DNA of 64,000 bases from Cocos nucifera (taxonomy: Eukaryota > Streptophyta > Magnoliopsida > Arecales > Arecaceae). A program made the position numbers and the translations under genes. The notes under the pieces were generated by a model. That model did not search any database, was not told the origin of the DNA, and saw only the letters and a program-made list of their open reading frames with translations. Shown here one piece after another: positions 1-10,724 of this stretch; within the stretch, counting starts at the first letter, position 1; every line of letters starts with the position of its first letter. The stretch is from positions 55,143 to 119,142 of the forward strand of contig QRFJ01004941.1 in NCBI GenBank assembly GCA_006176705.1, in the 5' to 3' direction.

Positions 1-141
1 AGGGATGTATCACAGACACTAAATACACATATGTGATAGAAAATAACCATTTTATTATTTATAGTCAAATTATAATTTTGCTCCTAGAAGTGTATTACAA
101 GTGTCAGCCAATTCTAGCTTCTAGAGCACACATATCTAACA
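1..141 (-). repeat. Element A 3' LTR, first 141 bp (cut by window edge)
   Basis: The complement begins TGTTAGATATGTG at base 141 and runs left out of the window. It matches the U3 start of the LTRs ending at 6824, 14861 and 18283. It shares private variants with the LTR ending at 18283 (AGGGATG, TTTATTATTTATA, CCAATTCTAGC, GCACACATATC) that the 6824 copy lacks. This supports pairing it with 16003-18283 as the two LTRs of one old element. Confidence 0.85.
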
Positions 142-152
142 AACTCCCACTT
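142..152 (-). other. Polypurine tract of element A
   Basis: The complement reads AAGTGGGAGTT directly 5' of the 3' LTR start. This is the site where plus-strand DNA synthesis is primed. It has one change from the AAGTGGGAGAT of elements B and M. Confidence 0.7.
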
Positions 153-161
153 GACCTAAAG

Positions 162-3100
162 CTAATTAGCTATAAATCTAAGTCCCATCTTCTCAAGGTG
201 GGCTTCGATCTTCTGCTGGTCTAACGGCTTTGTAAGCGGGTCCGCCATATTATCTGCAGAGTCGACTCTCTTGACCTCGACGTAATCCTTCTCGAGGTAA
301 TCGCAGATGAGGTGGTATCGCCACTCGATGTGCTTAGATTTTTGATAAGACCTCGACTCCTTAGCAAGGGCTATGGTGCCATTATTATCGCAGTACAGAG
401 GAATGGCATCTGATGGCATCACTCCAATCTTCGCAGGAAACTTCTTGTACCAGAATGCCTCCTTTGCAGCTTCTGATGCAGCGATATATTCTACTTCTAT
501 GGTGGAATCTGCTATCACTATCTGGTTGAAACTTTTTCAACTAATAGCTCCACCATTGCACACAAACAAACTTTCAGATGTCGACTTTCGATCATCTATA
601 TCGGACATAAAGTCCGAGTCTATATACCCCTAGACTTGGAGTTCTCCATTCCAAAGAACAACATATCCTTAGTTCTTCTCAAGTACTTAAGGATACATTT
701 CACAGAAGTCTAGTGTTCCTCACCTAAATTCGACTGATATCAACTCATGACACTCACGGCATGGACTATATCAGGTCGTATACATAACATGGCATGCATG
801 AGGCTCCCTTTTGTTGAAGCATAAGGATCTGCTCATGCGTTCTATTTCCTCAGGTGTGCTGGGCACATCTTCTGGAAAGATGAATCCATGTCTGAAGGTA
901 TCTAACCCCTCTTAGAGTTTTCCATACTAAACTCTTTAGTACTTCTCTATGTACATCTTCTATGAAGTCCTAGCATCCTATTCGGTCTATCCTATGACCT
1001 TAATTTCTAGAATAAAGATGCTTCCCTAGGTCTTTATGGAAATTCTTAGAAACCACATTTACTATGTCAATATGAAAATATAATTTATAAGAGGAAGTCA
1101 TCCACGTACAATAGGGAAGAACAACAGCGCTTCCACTGATCTTTTGAAACACATGGTCCTCTCATTCTTGTGAAACCAAACTTTTGTCACATCATTAAAA
1201 TAGTATTCCAGCTCCGAGATGCTTGCTTAAGTCCATATATGGACCTTGCAGCTTGCAAACTTGTCATCATCACTGGATGTGAAACCTGAGCTGTTCCATA
1301 TAGATATTTTCCTCAAGATATCCATTTAAAGAAATCTTTTCACGTCCATTTGCCATATTTCATAATCGAAATAGGCTGCAACACAAGCAATGTGTGGATG
1401 AATTTTAGCATAGCTATGACGAAAGGTATCCTGATAGTCAATGCTTGCGTTGACTATAACCTTTTGCCCACTAATTAGCCTTGAATGTCTCCACATTCCA
1501 TCTCACCAATCTTTCTCTTGAAGATCCATTTACACCATAGGTACTATACCTTCTGGTGGACTACCAAGGTCCAGACTGCTTTGAGTGCATCGAGTCAATT
1601 TTGACTTCATTGCCTCAACCATTTCTGGAGTGATATCTGATATCGCCTCATTATAGGTTTTGGGATCATCACCATGAACCCATTACCTAAGGAACATTTC
1701 TCTAACTCCTCTGAAATATACCAAGTACTTTCAGGAGGAGAAACTTTCGATCTACGAGTGGAGGAGGTAGTGTTATATTGGCTCAACCTATTTATTTCCA
1801 TTGGTCCTTAGCTTGTTGCTCTGTGGACTTTCTTTCAGCTTAATTCTTTCCAATGCGCTATCTTGAATACTATTTTCAAGAAAATGGCATGTTGACTCAC
1901 ATCACATTTGATCTTCTGGAATGTAAAAATAATATCCTAATGATTCTTTAGGATATCCTATGAATCAAGCTCTAAAGGACCTAAATCTAACTTGTCCGCT
2001 TGTTGTCTTTTGACAGTGAGCGACAACCAAAATTCTAGATGACTCAGACTTGTTTCTTACCATGCCATATCTCATATGGTGGGTAGAATGTTTTAGAGAG
2101 GAACCTATTCAGTAAGTATATTGAATTAAAAATAGTCCCCAAGAAAATTAGGAGGTCTGTGAAGCTCATCAGGATCGACCATATCAATAGGTCCGATTTC
2201 TCCATTTGAAATCCCGTTGAGTTGAGGTTCCTGGTGGAGTCCATTGAGAGACTATGTCATTTTCCTTAGATAGTCTAGGAATTCTCGCTAAGGTATTCAC
2301 CTCCTCGATCTGATCGAAGAATCTTAATGGGTTTTCTATTTTGTTTTCTACTTCATGTCTGAATTCTTTGAACTTTTCAAAGCTTCAACTTGTGTCTCAT
2401 AAGATACACATACCCATACCTAGAATATCATCGATAGGTATGAAGTAGACATTGCCTCTAGCGGCACATCAAATGGGCCCACACATCAGTATGTACTAGG
2501 GAAGAGATCTGTGGCCCTCTTCCATGTCCACAAAAGGGAGTTTAGTCATTTTGCCTTGAAGAACAGATTACAAATTGGATATGACTCAAAAGTCAATGGA
2601 CTCAATAGCCTATTTTCTCTAATTTGTTAACCTATCTTCTGCTATATGACCTAATCTAGGTGCCATAGATACTATCATTGGACTATCCCTGGATGTTTGA
2701 TTTATGGCATTCATTTTGCTCGAAGATTAAAAATAGTACATCAAATGCAACTGATAAAGATCTTAAAAGGAAACCATTTGCAATTTTATTTCTTTCATAA
2801 AGAATGTTACAATGGTCCTTAAAGAAACTAATACATACTTCTTGCAAGCAGAAAAGAAATCAAATTCCTGCTAGCTGCAGGCACATAATAACAGTCTTTT
2901 AAAACTAAGTCTAAACAGATGGTTGCGAGAGGGTATGTTCCCACGGCACATAGCAACTCTTGCTCCATTGACCTATAGGATCATGTCTCCATCCCTCAGC
3001 CTCCTGCTATCCTCAAGACCCTGCATAAAGTGCACAAGTGAGCACTAGAACAGAGTCAAGCACCCAATGGATGCTAGAAGAACCTAAGGTTAGACTCAAT

Positions 3101-3891
3101 AACGAGCATACCTCCAGAAGGACTCCTCCTTCTCTTTAGGGTGGCAGGTAAGTACGATAGTTCTATTCCATGGCCGTCTGTTGCAATGGAAAACTTTCTT
3201 TGATCAGCCTTCTTCTTCTGCTCTACCTTTTCTTCTTTCCTCCTTCCATTTTGCTTTTTCAAGACTTCTTTTTCTTTCCAAAAGACTTTCTTTGAAAGAA
3301 GTCCTTCCATATGCAAGACTGAGCCTTTAGAACCTTTCATAGAAAGTCAGCGGTAACGCATATTCATCAACTTCGGCCAAGAATTTTGAAGTTTATGCAT
3401 ATGGTAATTCATGATGAATTGCCCATAGCATCAGTCAAGGATTGCAGAATATATCTTCTGCAGATCCAGTCCAACTCATCACCGAGCTTCTCAAGCTCTT
3501 CCAGTCTTGATCATTGTCAGACAATGATCTTGATGACTGCCCATCATGCATCTTAGCCTTAAAAGTCTTTGTGACTTGATATTTGGCTGCCGACTCTGTT
3601 CACCAAACATCTCTCTGTGGTGAGCCAACATTTGGAGCAGTCCCGATATCCTTCATGTTGGCCTAGCTCATCAGCATCGAGCCAACATGTAGTATCTGGC
3701 CTTATTGTCTCTATCCATTCTTTCCAAGAGATGCTCTCTTCAGGATGGACAGCTGGTAAGGTGGGAGGTCCTGGTCCAAACATGGTTAACTTCTTGAACA
3801 AAATATTTTTAGTTCTGAGCCAATTTTAGTAATTTGGTCTTCGTCAGATCTATGTGTCAGGATTACGTGCCAGTGGGTTGGACGCAGACAT
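162..3891 (-). pseudogene. Degraded copia gag-pol of element A
   Basis: Reading leftward from ATG at 3891 (MSASNPLAR-type start shared with element B), the order is Gag, nucleocapsid, protease (~3035-3085), integrase (~2750-1850), RT (~1800-700) and RNase H, ending at the stop at 162-164. The longest open piece is 162-518, the RNase H C-terminus with the EYIAASEAAKEAFW and YCDNNG motifs. An RT YVDD codon run is still visible near 1090. The zinc knuckle cysteines are lost, and the protease frame breaks just after the LDS of its active site. Single-base indels occur every few tens of bases compared with element B, so no full protein can be made. The order PR-IN-RT-RH identifies Ty1/copia. Some indels may be sequence error. 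Confidence 0.85.
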
Positions 3892-4545
3892 TTTTCGTAG
3901 AGAGTCAAAGATTTAGTTAGATATTATTTGACTTAACCAATTTGTTTAGAATTTTATTTTTAAAAATTAGCTCCCACTATTTTTCTGGATCCCTACACTC
4001 CTCTATAGAGATGCGAAATTCATTGATTTCTAGTGGGTGGTGCGGATCCACCGACTGACTCATCACCTCACTAAAGTTATTGTGATGGGTGCCAATAGTG
4101 AACAACTCTTGTTCAATGATTCTCTAATCATGGTGCACCCAAATCTTGGCTCTAATTCATGAATCTCACCGTTCCGAAATATTGATCCACTCCTTAGTTA
4201 AGTCAGACCCACCATTTGCAAGATGGATTCCTAATTGGGTCTCTCACCTATCCGGAATATTGAGCCCACTCATCCTCCAGCCCATAGCATCCATGCTAAT
4301 AGACATGGTTGCATCTTTTCGTGCAACTTGAGCCACTGAATCCAGCCGAGAAAAATCAACCGGGAAGGGCCCGCACGTCTACAATGGTGGAAGACCTCGA
4401 CTTAATCTTTTCTTAGGAGAAATTTGATTTAGGTCTCATTAAACTAGACTTGCTAGTATCATAACATTATGACTACCTAGTGGCATGGGTTAGCTCGGAT
4501 TATTGACCACCTAAGATCAGAACTGGCCAAAAAACATGGCCAGGT
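3892..4545 (-). other. Element A leader, gag-proximal part
   Basis: Untranslated leader matching 10725-11405 of element B. It stops abruptly at GGCCAGGT, where element B begins. The rest of this leader resumes at 14862, on the far side of B. No ORF is supported. Confidence 0.8.
4543..4545. other. Left target-site repeat of element B
   Basis: GGT precedes the LTR at 4546 and GGT follows it at 14862-14864. The expected 5-bp duplication would be CAGGT. The right copy fits that if one CA was lost from LTR-end ACA plus CAGGT. Confidence 0.55.
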
Positions 4546-5119
4546 TGAAGGAAAATCCTGATTTTCCCGATCCAGTTCGTCCAATCTGATTAAGATCAAG
4601 AGACTATATTTCAAAATTTACCTTGAACCTTAATCAGATCTTGATATGTTTGAGATCTGATTCTTATTATTTTAATAAAATAAAATTAAAAAGATAAATT
4701 AAATCAAATTTAATTTACCTGATCTGGGTAATCCTATTACCCTTAGATGATCCTGTTTGCAGCGGAAGGTTCTGGATCTTAGCCACGCAAGCGCCTGGCC
4801 TCTACCGGTATCCACTCGGGTTGGATCTGGAGATCCTCTTCTTCTCTATCACACCTCCAAAAATCAGATCTGGATCTGATCTGGAGGATCTTCAAAACTC
4901 TTTTGAAGATCTGCAGTCGTCCTTTTGCAGCAGCGCAGCCTTCTTGCTTTTGATCGCCTTTCCTTGATCTGAATCGCACCAAACTAAGTCCAAAACACTT
5001 TTGGACGTGGAGAGCAAGGGGAGAAGAGACTATGGCATGGAGAAGGAGGGGAGAGGCAGCCTTGGACGTGGGAAATCTCTTTCAATAAGACTTAGGAATT
5101 AGGGTTGGGCGCAGGGTCT

Positions 5120-5127
5120 TATTTATA
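5120..5127 (-). promoter_or_regulatory. LTR TATA box (element B 3' LTR)
   Basis: TATAAATA on the element strand, followed by a CAACCCTAATTC leader start. The same octamer is present in the 5' LTR (13157-13164), LTR K (52781-52788), LTR J (54040-54047) and the last LTR (63912-63919). Confidence 0.65.
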
Positions 5128-5433
5128 GACTAAGTGTGATCCAACTCCTCTTCCTCTCAACCAATCACAACCCTTTGTGAAATCAGATCTAAATCTGATT
5201 GGTTGGAATAGAGACCCCTGGATTCCTCCTTAGAGGGCGCCTAAGACCAGTCAAACTGGATTCTTAGTAGAACTCTGATTGGAATCCAAAAGGGAGGTGG
5301 AGTCCTTGTCCAACAAGGACTCCTAGGCGCCTCCTACTTGGGCTCACGCCACCCTTGGCGTGCGCCCTTCTCCTTGCCAGGTTCTGGCAGGGGGACAGGC
5401 CCCCACCAGCTCTCCAATAGGTGCATGACATGT

Positions 5434-5500
5434 GGTCAAAAGTCAAAGTGTCAATGGTCAACGTTTGACCAGTCAAAGGTAGACTTTGACCAAAGTCAAA
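5434..5500 (-). promoter_or_regulatory. W-box (TTGAC) cluster in LTR
   Basis: Eight TTGAC/GTCAA cores in about 67 bp, in both orientations, roughly 310 bp upstream of the TATA box in element orientation. W-boxes are known binding sites of plant WRKY factors. Use by this element is inferred from density alone. Confidence 0.55.
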
Positions 5501-5681
5501 GAACAAGAAATGGCAGGTGACCAAAAATGGCAGGTAATGTCTTACAAAATAAGACAACCTATTCTGACTTGGACAACCTCCAGTCAGACCATATGAAGGC
5601 CTCTGATTGAGCACAAACTCCTTTGGCTCAGTCAGGACAACTTATTTGTGATAGTAAAAGAAGAACGTTAGGTTCAATCGA

Positions 5682-5691
5682 GTGCTAGCAC
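5682..5691. other. Conserved palindrome GTGCTAGCAC
   Basis: Perfect 10-bp palindrome between the hairpin and the GTTAGGTTCAATCG block. It is retained in the older 16003-18283 LTR and the plus-strand LTRs, and with one change in one element E LTR. Confidence 0.45.
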
Positions 5692-5723
5692 GATTTCCTT
5701 GAACCTAATTGAATCTCATTCAG

Positions 5724-5752
5724 ATCAATTGAACTAGATCAGTTCAATTGAT
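5724..5752. other. 12-bp perfect hairpin in LTR U3
   Basis: ATCAATTGAACT and AGTTCAATTGAT form a perfect 12-bp stem around the 5-nt loop AGATC. The same stem occurs at 13760-13788, 17181-17209 and 52157-52185, with changed loop bases in older copies. Confidence 0.6.
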
Positions 5753-6824
5753 GATCACCAGATTCAAACCCTTGTTTGTGTGACCCAGTTAGGTTCAGTT
5801 CTGTATGGTAATGGGATATGTCATGATCTCTATCATCGACATCATCGAAACTCCTTTCGATGGATCAGAACTCTTCTGATTCGAACAGCTAGAATGATCG
5901 ATCATCTAAATCATTCTAATTGCTCCCAAAATCCACCAGTGACACCTAGCAGTATATGGTGGCAACCCATCAGAGCTGAATGCGAACCTCTTGGTGCAGC
6001 TACCTGTGTGATTAAGTTCTTCTATCTTGAGCCCCGATCAGATTAGGGTTAAGGTGAACTCGTCAAACCCTAGTCTCTGTCATATGATGTAATCATTCGA
6101 TTCGAGTCCAATGTGAAAATCTAAATAGAAACTCTTTCTATTATTTCACTCTGCCATGGCCATGGGCTTCTGGACTTGATTCTCATGATCATCATAGGGC
6201 TGCTCCTCTACCACCGAGGTAGATAGATTCCATCTTGATGCAATCCAGTTCCTACAATGAACATGCTATAGCCAACATACACCTCAGGGTTCCATATGGC
6301 TAGGAGACCGAGTAATGGTGTAGTCAAACTATAACACCCTCAAGGTGAACTGCCGATGCATCTCAGGTCAAAGAACCAGACACACTACTGCAGCATCGAG
6401 TCAGTCATTGACGAGAAGGTAGACTTCCTAATGACTACTCGAGGTGGTCACGCTCAGTGCCCTCGTTCTCTAACGAGTACCTGTACTCTCGCTCCGGTGT
6501 CTCCACACCGTAGACTCAAGACTCATCTACTAAAGAGAAGCGATTGTACACCAACCTTCCGGATCAATCACCATCCTCGTGATGATCCTATGGTCGGGAG
6601 CATTTTATGAGTTAATAATGATTATTCATGTCTTAAATTTTCAACTCTTGAAAATATGAATTATCATTACCATTAACTCAAAGGATGTATCACAGACACT
6701 AAATACACATATGTGATAGAAAATAACCCATTTTCATTAATTATAGTCAAAATTATAATTTTGCCCCTAGAAGTGTATTACAAGTGTCAGCCAATTCTGG
6801 CTTCTAGGGCACATATATCTAACA

Positions 6825-6835
6825 ATCTCCCACTT
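6825..6835 (-). other. Polypurine tract of element B
   Basis: The complement reads AAGTGGGAGAT immediately before the LTR start TGTTAG. It lies four bases past the pol stop codon. Confidence 0.8.
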
Positions 6836-6838
6836 GTC

Positions 6839-7051
6839 CTAAAGCCAATTGGCTACAAGTCTAAGTCCCATCTTCTCAAGGTGGGCTTCGATCTTCTGCT
6901 GGCCCAACGGCTTTGTAAGTGGGTCTGCCACATTATCTGCGGAGTTGACTCTCTTGACCTCAACGTAACCTTTCTCAAGGTAATCGCGGATGAGATGGAT
7001 ATCGCCGCTCAATGTGCTTGGACTTCTGGTGAGACCTCGGCTCCTTAGCAA
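6839..7051 (-). pseudogene. RNase H C-terminus of element B, out of frame
   Basis: The end of pol, with HLIRDYLEKGYVEVKRV and NVADPLTKPLGQQKIEAHLE motifs, closing at the stop at 6839. It is separated from the main RT-RNaseH frame by one extra base near 7000: the GATATCCATCTC stretch has one C more than the plus-strand copy at 62038. With that base absent, the frame joins the 489-codon ORF. Real mutation and sequencing error are both possible. Confidence 0.8.
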
Positions 7052-8444
7052 GGGCTATGGCGCCATTGTTGTCGCAGTAAAGAGGAATGGCATCTGATGG
7101 CATTACTCCAATTTCTGCAGCAAACTTCTTGTACCAGAATGCTTCCTTTGCAGCCTCTGATGCAGCTATATATTCTGCTTCCATGGTGGAATCTGCTATC
7201 ACAGTTTGCTTGGAACTCTTCCAGCTGACAGCTCCACCATTGCACACAAACAGACTTCCAGATGTCGACTTTCGATCATCTATATCGGACATGAAGTCCG
7301 AGTCTGTGTATCCCTGAACTTGGAGTTCTCCATTACCAAAGACCAACATCATATCCTTAGTTCTTCTCAAGTACTTAAGGATACATTTCACAGAAGTCCA
7401 GTGTTCTTCACCTGGATTTGACTGATATCTGCTTGTGACACTCACAGCATGGGCTATATCAGGTCGTGTACATAGCATGGCATACATGAGGCTCCCTATT
7501 GCAGAAGCATAAGGGATCTTGCTCATGCGTTCTATTTCCTCAGGTGTGCTGGGGCACATCTTCTTGGAAAGATGAATACCATGTCTGAAGGGTATTAATC
7601 CCCTCTTAGAGTTTTCCATACTAAACCTCTTTAGTACTTTCTCTATGTACATCTTCTGTGAAAGTCCTAGCATCCTATTCGGTCTATCCCTATAGACCTT
7701 AATTCCTAGAATAAAGGATGCTTCACCTAGGTCTTTCATGGAGAATTCCTTGGACAACCATATTTTGACTGATGTCAACATGGGAATATCATTCCCAATA
7801 AGGAGGATGTCATCCACGTACAATACGAGGAAGACAACAGCGCTCCCACTGACCTTTTTGAAAACACATGGTTCCTCTTCATTTTTGATGAAACCAAACT
7901 TTTTGATCACATCATTGAAATGAGTGTTCCAGCTCCGAGATGCTTGCTTAAGTCCATATATGGACCTTTGCAGCTTGCAAACCTTGTGATCAGTATCACT
8001 GGATGTGAAACCTAGCGGCTGTTCCATATAGATATCTTCCTCAAGATATCCATTTAAGAATGCCGTTTTCACATCCATTTGCCATATTTCATAATCGAAA
8101 TAGGCTGCAACAGCAAGCAATGTGCGGATGGATTTTAGCATAGCTACTGGGGAAAAGGTATCCTGATAGTCAATGCCTTCGCGTTGACTATAACCTTTTG
8201 CCACTAGTCTAGCCTTGAATGTCTCCACATTCCCATCTGCACCAATCTTTCTCTTGAAGATCCATTTACACCCAATAGGTACTATACCTTCTGGTGGATC
8301 TACCAAGGTCCAGACTTGGTTTGAGTGCATCGAGTCAATTTCTGACTGCATTGCCTCTAGCCATTTCTCGGAGTCGATATCTGATATCGCCTCGTTGTAG
8401 GTTTTGGGATCATCACCATGAGCACCATTACCTACGAGGAACAT
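6975..8444 (-). CDS. Reverse transcriptase-RNase H of element B (copia pol segment)
   Basis: This 489-codon open frame is the longest coding stretch in the window. It converts element RNA into DNA in virus-like particles in the cytoplasm. The RT_2-type domain covers about residues 40-285: MDVKTAFLNG with the first catalytic Asp at 124, YGLKQASRSWN at 163-173, and LVLYVDD with the catalytic pair at 211-212. RNase H follows from about 375: Asp381 in YTDSDF, Glu in the MEAEY run at 421-425, and Asp458 in YCDNNG. The last ~14 residues are out-of-frame after a one-base insertion. The ATG start at 8444 is not the true protein start, since pol is normally part of a Gag-Pol polyprotein and the preceding linker lies in another frame (8428-8664). 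All visible catalytic residues are present. I infer a recently active but now broken polyprotein. Confidence 0.9.
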   Translation of the reverse strand: MFLVGNGAHGDDPKTYNEAISDIDSEKWLEAMQSEIDSMHSNQVWTLVDPPEGIVPIGCKWIFKRKIGADGNVETFKARLVAKGYSQREGIDYQDTFSPVAMLKSIRTLLAVAAYFDYEIWQMDVKTAFLNGYLEEDIYMEQPLGFTSSDTDHKVCKLQRSIYGLKQASRSWNTHFNDVIKKFGFIKNEEEPCVFKKVSGSAVVFLVLYVDDILLIGNDIPMLTSVKIWLSKEFSMKDLGEASFILGIKVYRDRPNRMLGLSQKMYIEKVLKRFSMENSKRGLIPFRHGIHLSKKMCPSTPEEIERMSKIPYASAIGSLMYAMLCTRPDIAHAVSVTSRYQSNPGEEHWTSVKCILKYLRRTKDMMLVFGNGELQVQGYTDSDFMSDIDDRKSTSGSLFVCNGGAVSWKSSKQTVIADSTMEAEYIAASEAAKEAFWYKKFAAEIGVMPSDAIPLYCDNNGAIALAKEPRSHQKSKHIERRYPSHPRLP

Positions 8445-8664
8445 TTTCCTCTACATCCTCTGAAATAATACCTAAGTATCTTTCAGGGGGACGGAAAACT
8501 CTTTCCGATCTACGAGGTGGAGGAGGTAGTGTTCTTATTGGCTCAACCTGATTTGGTTCCACTTGGTCCTTAGCTCGTTTCTGCTTGTGAGACTTTCTCA
8601 TCAAGCTTAATCTGCTTTCCAATGCCACTATCTTGAATAAACTATTTTTCAAGAAATATGGCAT
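8428..8664 (-). pseudogene. Integrase-RT linker of element B
   Basis: A short open piece with a PPPPRRSERVFRPPERYLG motif, the proline/arginine-rich segment between integrase and RT in copia polyproteins. It overlaps the RT frame by 17 bases in a different frame, so a small indel near 8430-8445 breaks the polyprotein. Element E keeps the matching segment at 25712-26014 joined to the RT start, which shows the expected continuity. Confidence 0.75.
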
Positions 8665-9500
8665 GTCGACTCACAATCACATTGTGGTCTTCTGGAATGT
8701 AGAAATAGTATCCTAATGACTCTTTAGGATATCCTATGAATCGAGCTCTAAAGGACCTAAACTCTAACTTGTCCGCTTGTTGTCTTTTGACATGAGCCGG
8801 ACAACCCCAAATTCTGAGATGACTCAGACTTGGTTTCTTACCGTGCCATATCTCATACGGTGTGGTAGGAACGTTTTAGAGGGAACCCTATTCAGTAGAT
8901 AGATTGAAGTTAATAATGAGTGTCCCCAAAGAAAATCAGGGAGGTCTGTGAAGCTCATCATGGATCGAACCATATCCAATAGAGTCCGATTTCTTTTCTG
9001 AAATCCCGTTGAGTTGAGGTGTTCCTGGTGGAGTCCATTGAGAGACTATGCCATTTTTCCTTAAGATAGTCTAGGAATTCCCGGCTAGGTATTCACCTCC
9101 TCGATCTGATCGAAGAACCTTAATGGGTTTTCATTTGTTTTCTACTCATGTCTGAATTCTTTGAACTTTTCAAAGGCTTCAGACTTGTGTCTCATAAGAT
9201 ACACATACCCATACCTAGACAGATCATCGGTAAAGGTAATGAAGTAGACAAAATTGCCTCTAGCCGGCACATCAAATGGGCCGCACACATCAGTATGTAC
9301 TAGGGCAAGGAGATCTGTGGCCCTCCCCATGTCCAACAAAAGGGAGTTTAGTCATTTTGCCTTGAAGACAAGATTCACAAGTTGGATATGACTCAAAAGT
9401 CAATGGACTCAATACCCATTTTTCTCCAATTTGTTGATCCTATCTTCTGCTATATGACCTAATCTAGGTGCCATAGATATCTGTCGTTTGGACTATCCCT
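8665..9500 (-). pseudogene. Degraded integrase of element B
   Basis: Pieces of a copia integrase in several frames. The clearest is 9142-9339, holding HTDVCGPF and FTDDLSRYGYVYL, which contain the first two Asp of the DDE catalytic core. Upstream (~9340-9480) is a GAG-pre-integrase segment with CESC-like zinc-binding residues. Downstream (~8690-8960) are the FLWGHSL and SRYGTVR-type remnants of the core end and C-terminal part. At least three frame changes interrupt it. The protein would insert the cDNA into nuclear DNA, but it cannot be made intact from this copy. Confidence 0.8.
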
Positions 9501-9832
9501 AGGTCGTTTGGCATTCACGTTTTGCTCGATAGTTAAATAGGTACATCAATAATGCAACTGATAAAGACCATTAAAGAAAACCATTTGCAATTTTATTTCT
9601 TTCATAAAGAATGTTACAATGGTCCTTAAAGAAGGTAATCACATAGCCTTCTTGTGCTAAGCATGAAACAGAAATCAATTCCTGCTAGCTGCAGGCACAT
9701 AATAACAGTCTTTTAAAACTAAGTCTAAACCAGATGGTAATCGAAGAGGGTATGTTCCCACACCTACTGCAGCAACTCTTGCTCCATTACGATGCGTAGG
9801 ATCATGTCTCCTCCCTCAGCCTCCTGCTATCC
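9501..9832 (-). pseudogene. Protease/GAG-pre-integrase junction of element B, no open frame
   Basis: Between the protease motif and the integrase I see only short out-of-frame fragments matching the same interval in elements A and M. It includes remnants of the CYYVPAA-type stretch near 9690. It is coding by position only. Confidence 0.5.
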
Positions 9833-10724
9833 TCAAGACCCTGCATGGAAGCACAGATGAGCACTAGAACCAGAGTCAAGCACCCAACTGGATGCAGAAG
9901 AAACCGTAAGGTTAGACTCAATAACGAGCATACCTCCAGAAGGACCTTCCTTCTTATTCTTCAGGGTGGCCAGGTAAGTAGGGCAGTTCCGCTTCCAATG
10001 GCCATCGCTGTTGCAATGGAAAACACTTTCTTTGCCTTCTCCCTTCTTCTTCTTTGCTCCTTCCACCTTCTGCTTTTTCACAGACTTTTTTCTTTCCATA
10101 AGACTTTCTTTTGGAAGAAGTCCGTTCATAGCAGAACTGAGCCTTTAGAACCTTCATAGAAAGCTCAGCGGTAACCAGCATATTCATATTCGCCAAGGAA
10201 TTTTGAAGTTTATGCATTGGTAATTCATATGAATTGCCCATATGCATCAGTCAAGGATTGCAGAATAATATCATTCTGCAGATCCAAGTCCAACTTCACA
10301 CCGAGCTTCTCAAACTCTTCCATGTCCTTGATCATTGTCAGACAGTGATCTTGGACTGACTGCCCATCACGCATCTTAGCCTTAAAAAGTCATTTCGTGA
10401 TTGATACTTGGCTGCGACTCTGTTCACCAAACATCTCCTCAGTGAGCCCAACATTTGGCGAGCAGTCCGATATCTCATGTTGGCGCTGGAGCTCATCAGA
10501 CATCGAGCCCAACATGTATATCTGGCCTTATTATCTTCGTCTATCCATTTTTCCAGAGAATCTCTGTTCAGTGGATGGACGGCTGGTAAGGTGGGAGGGT
10601 CCTGGTCCAAAAATGGTTAACTTCTCAAAACCCAAAACATTTTGTAGTTTCCTGACCAATCTTTATAATGGGTCAGTCAGTCTATGTGTGTTAGGATACG
10701 TGCCAGTGGGTTGGACGCAGACAT
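9833..10724 (-). pseudogene. Gag-nucleocapsid-protease start of element B
   Basis: Gag begins at ATG 10724 with MSASNPLARILTHID. Fragments with DPPTLPAVHP and LEKWIDEDNKARY follow (10338-10610), then a zinc knuckle (~10000-10035) split between two frames: HCNSDGHWKRNC is in one, while the first Cys (KCF) is in the other. The protease start WVLDSGSSAHLC lies at 9833-9900 with its catalytic DSG intact. Gag packages element RNA and the protease cleaves the polyprotein. At least three one-base shifts break the reading frame. The order Gag, NC, PR is that of Ty1/copia. Confidence 0.85.

Larger units (their letters stand above)
4546..6824 (-). repeat. Element B 3' LTR (2279 bp)
   Basis: On the plus strand it runs from TGAAGGAAAATCC to ATATATCTAACA. 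The first ~195 bp (U5 end) differ from the 5' LTR by many small indels, while the remaining ~2.08 kb is almost identical to 12785-14861. It carries a TATA box, a W-box cluster and a hairpin, listed separately. Confidence 0.9.

Noticed and set aside
4530..4560. Apparent precise loss of a GTAAGT...AG 'intron' from A's leader
   Set aside because: The missing segment is present at 14862-16002 on the other side of element B. Nested insertion explains it, and the splice-like bases lie on the strand opposite to the element.
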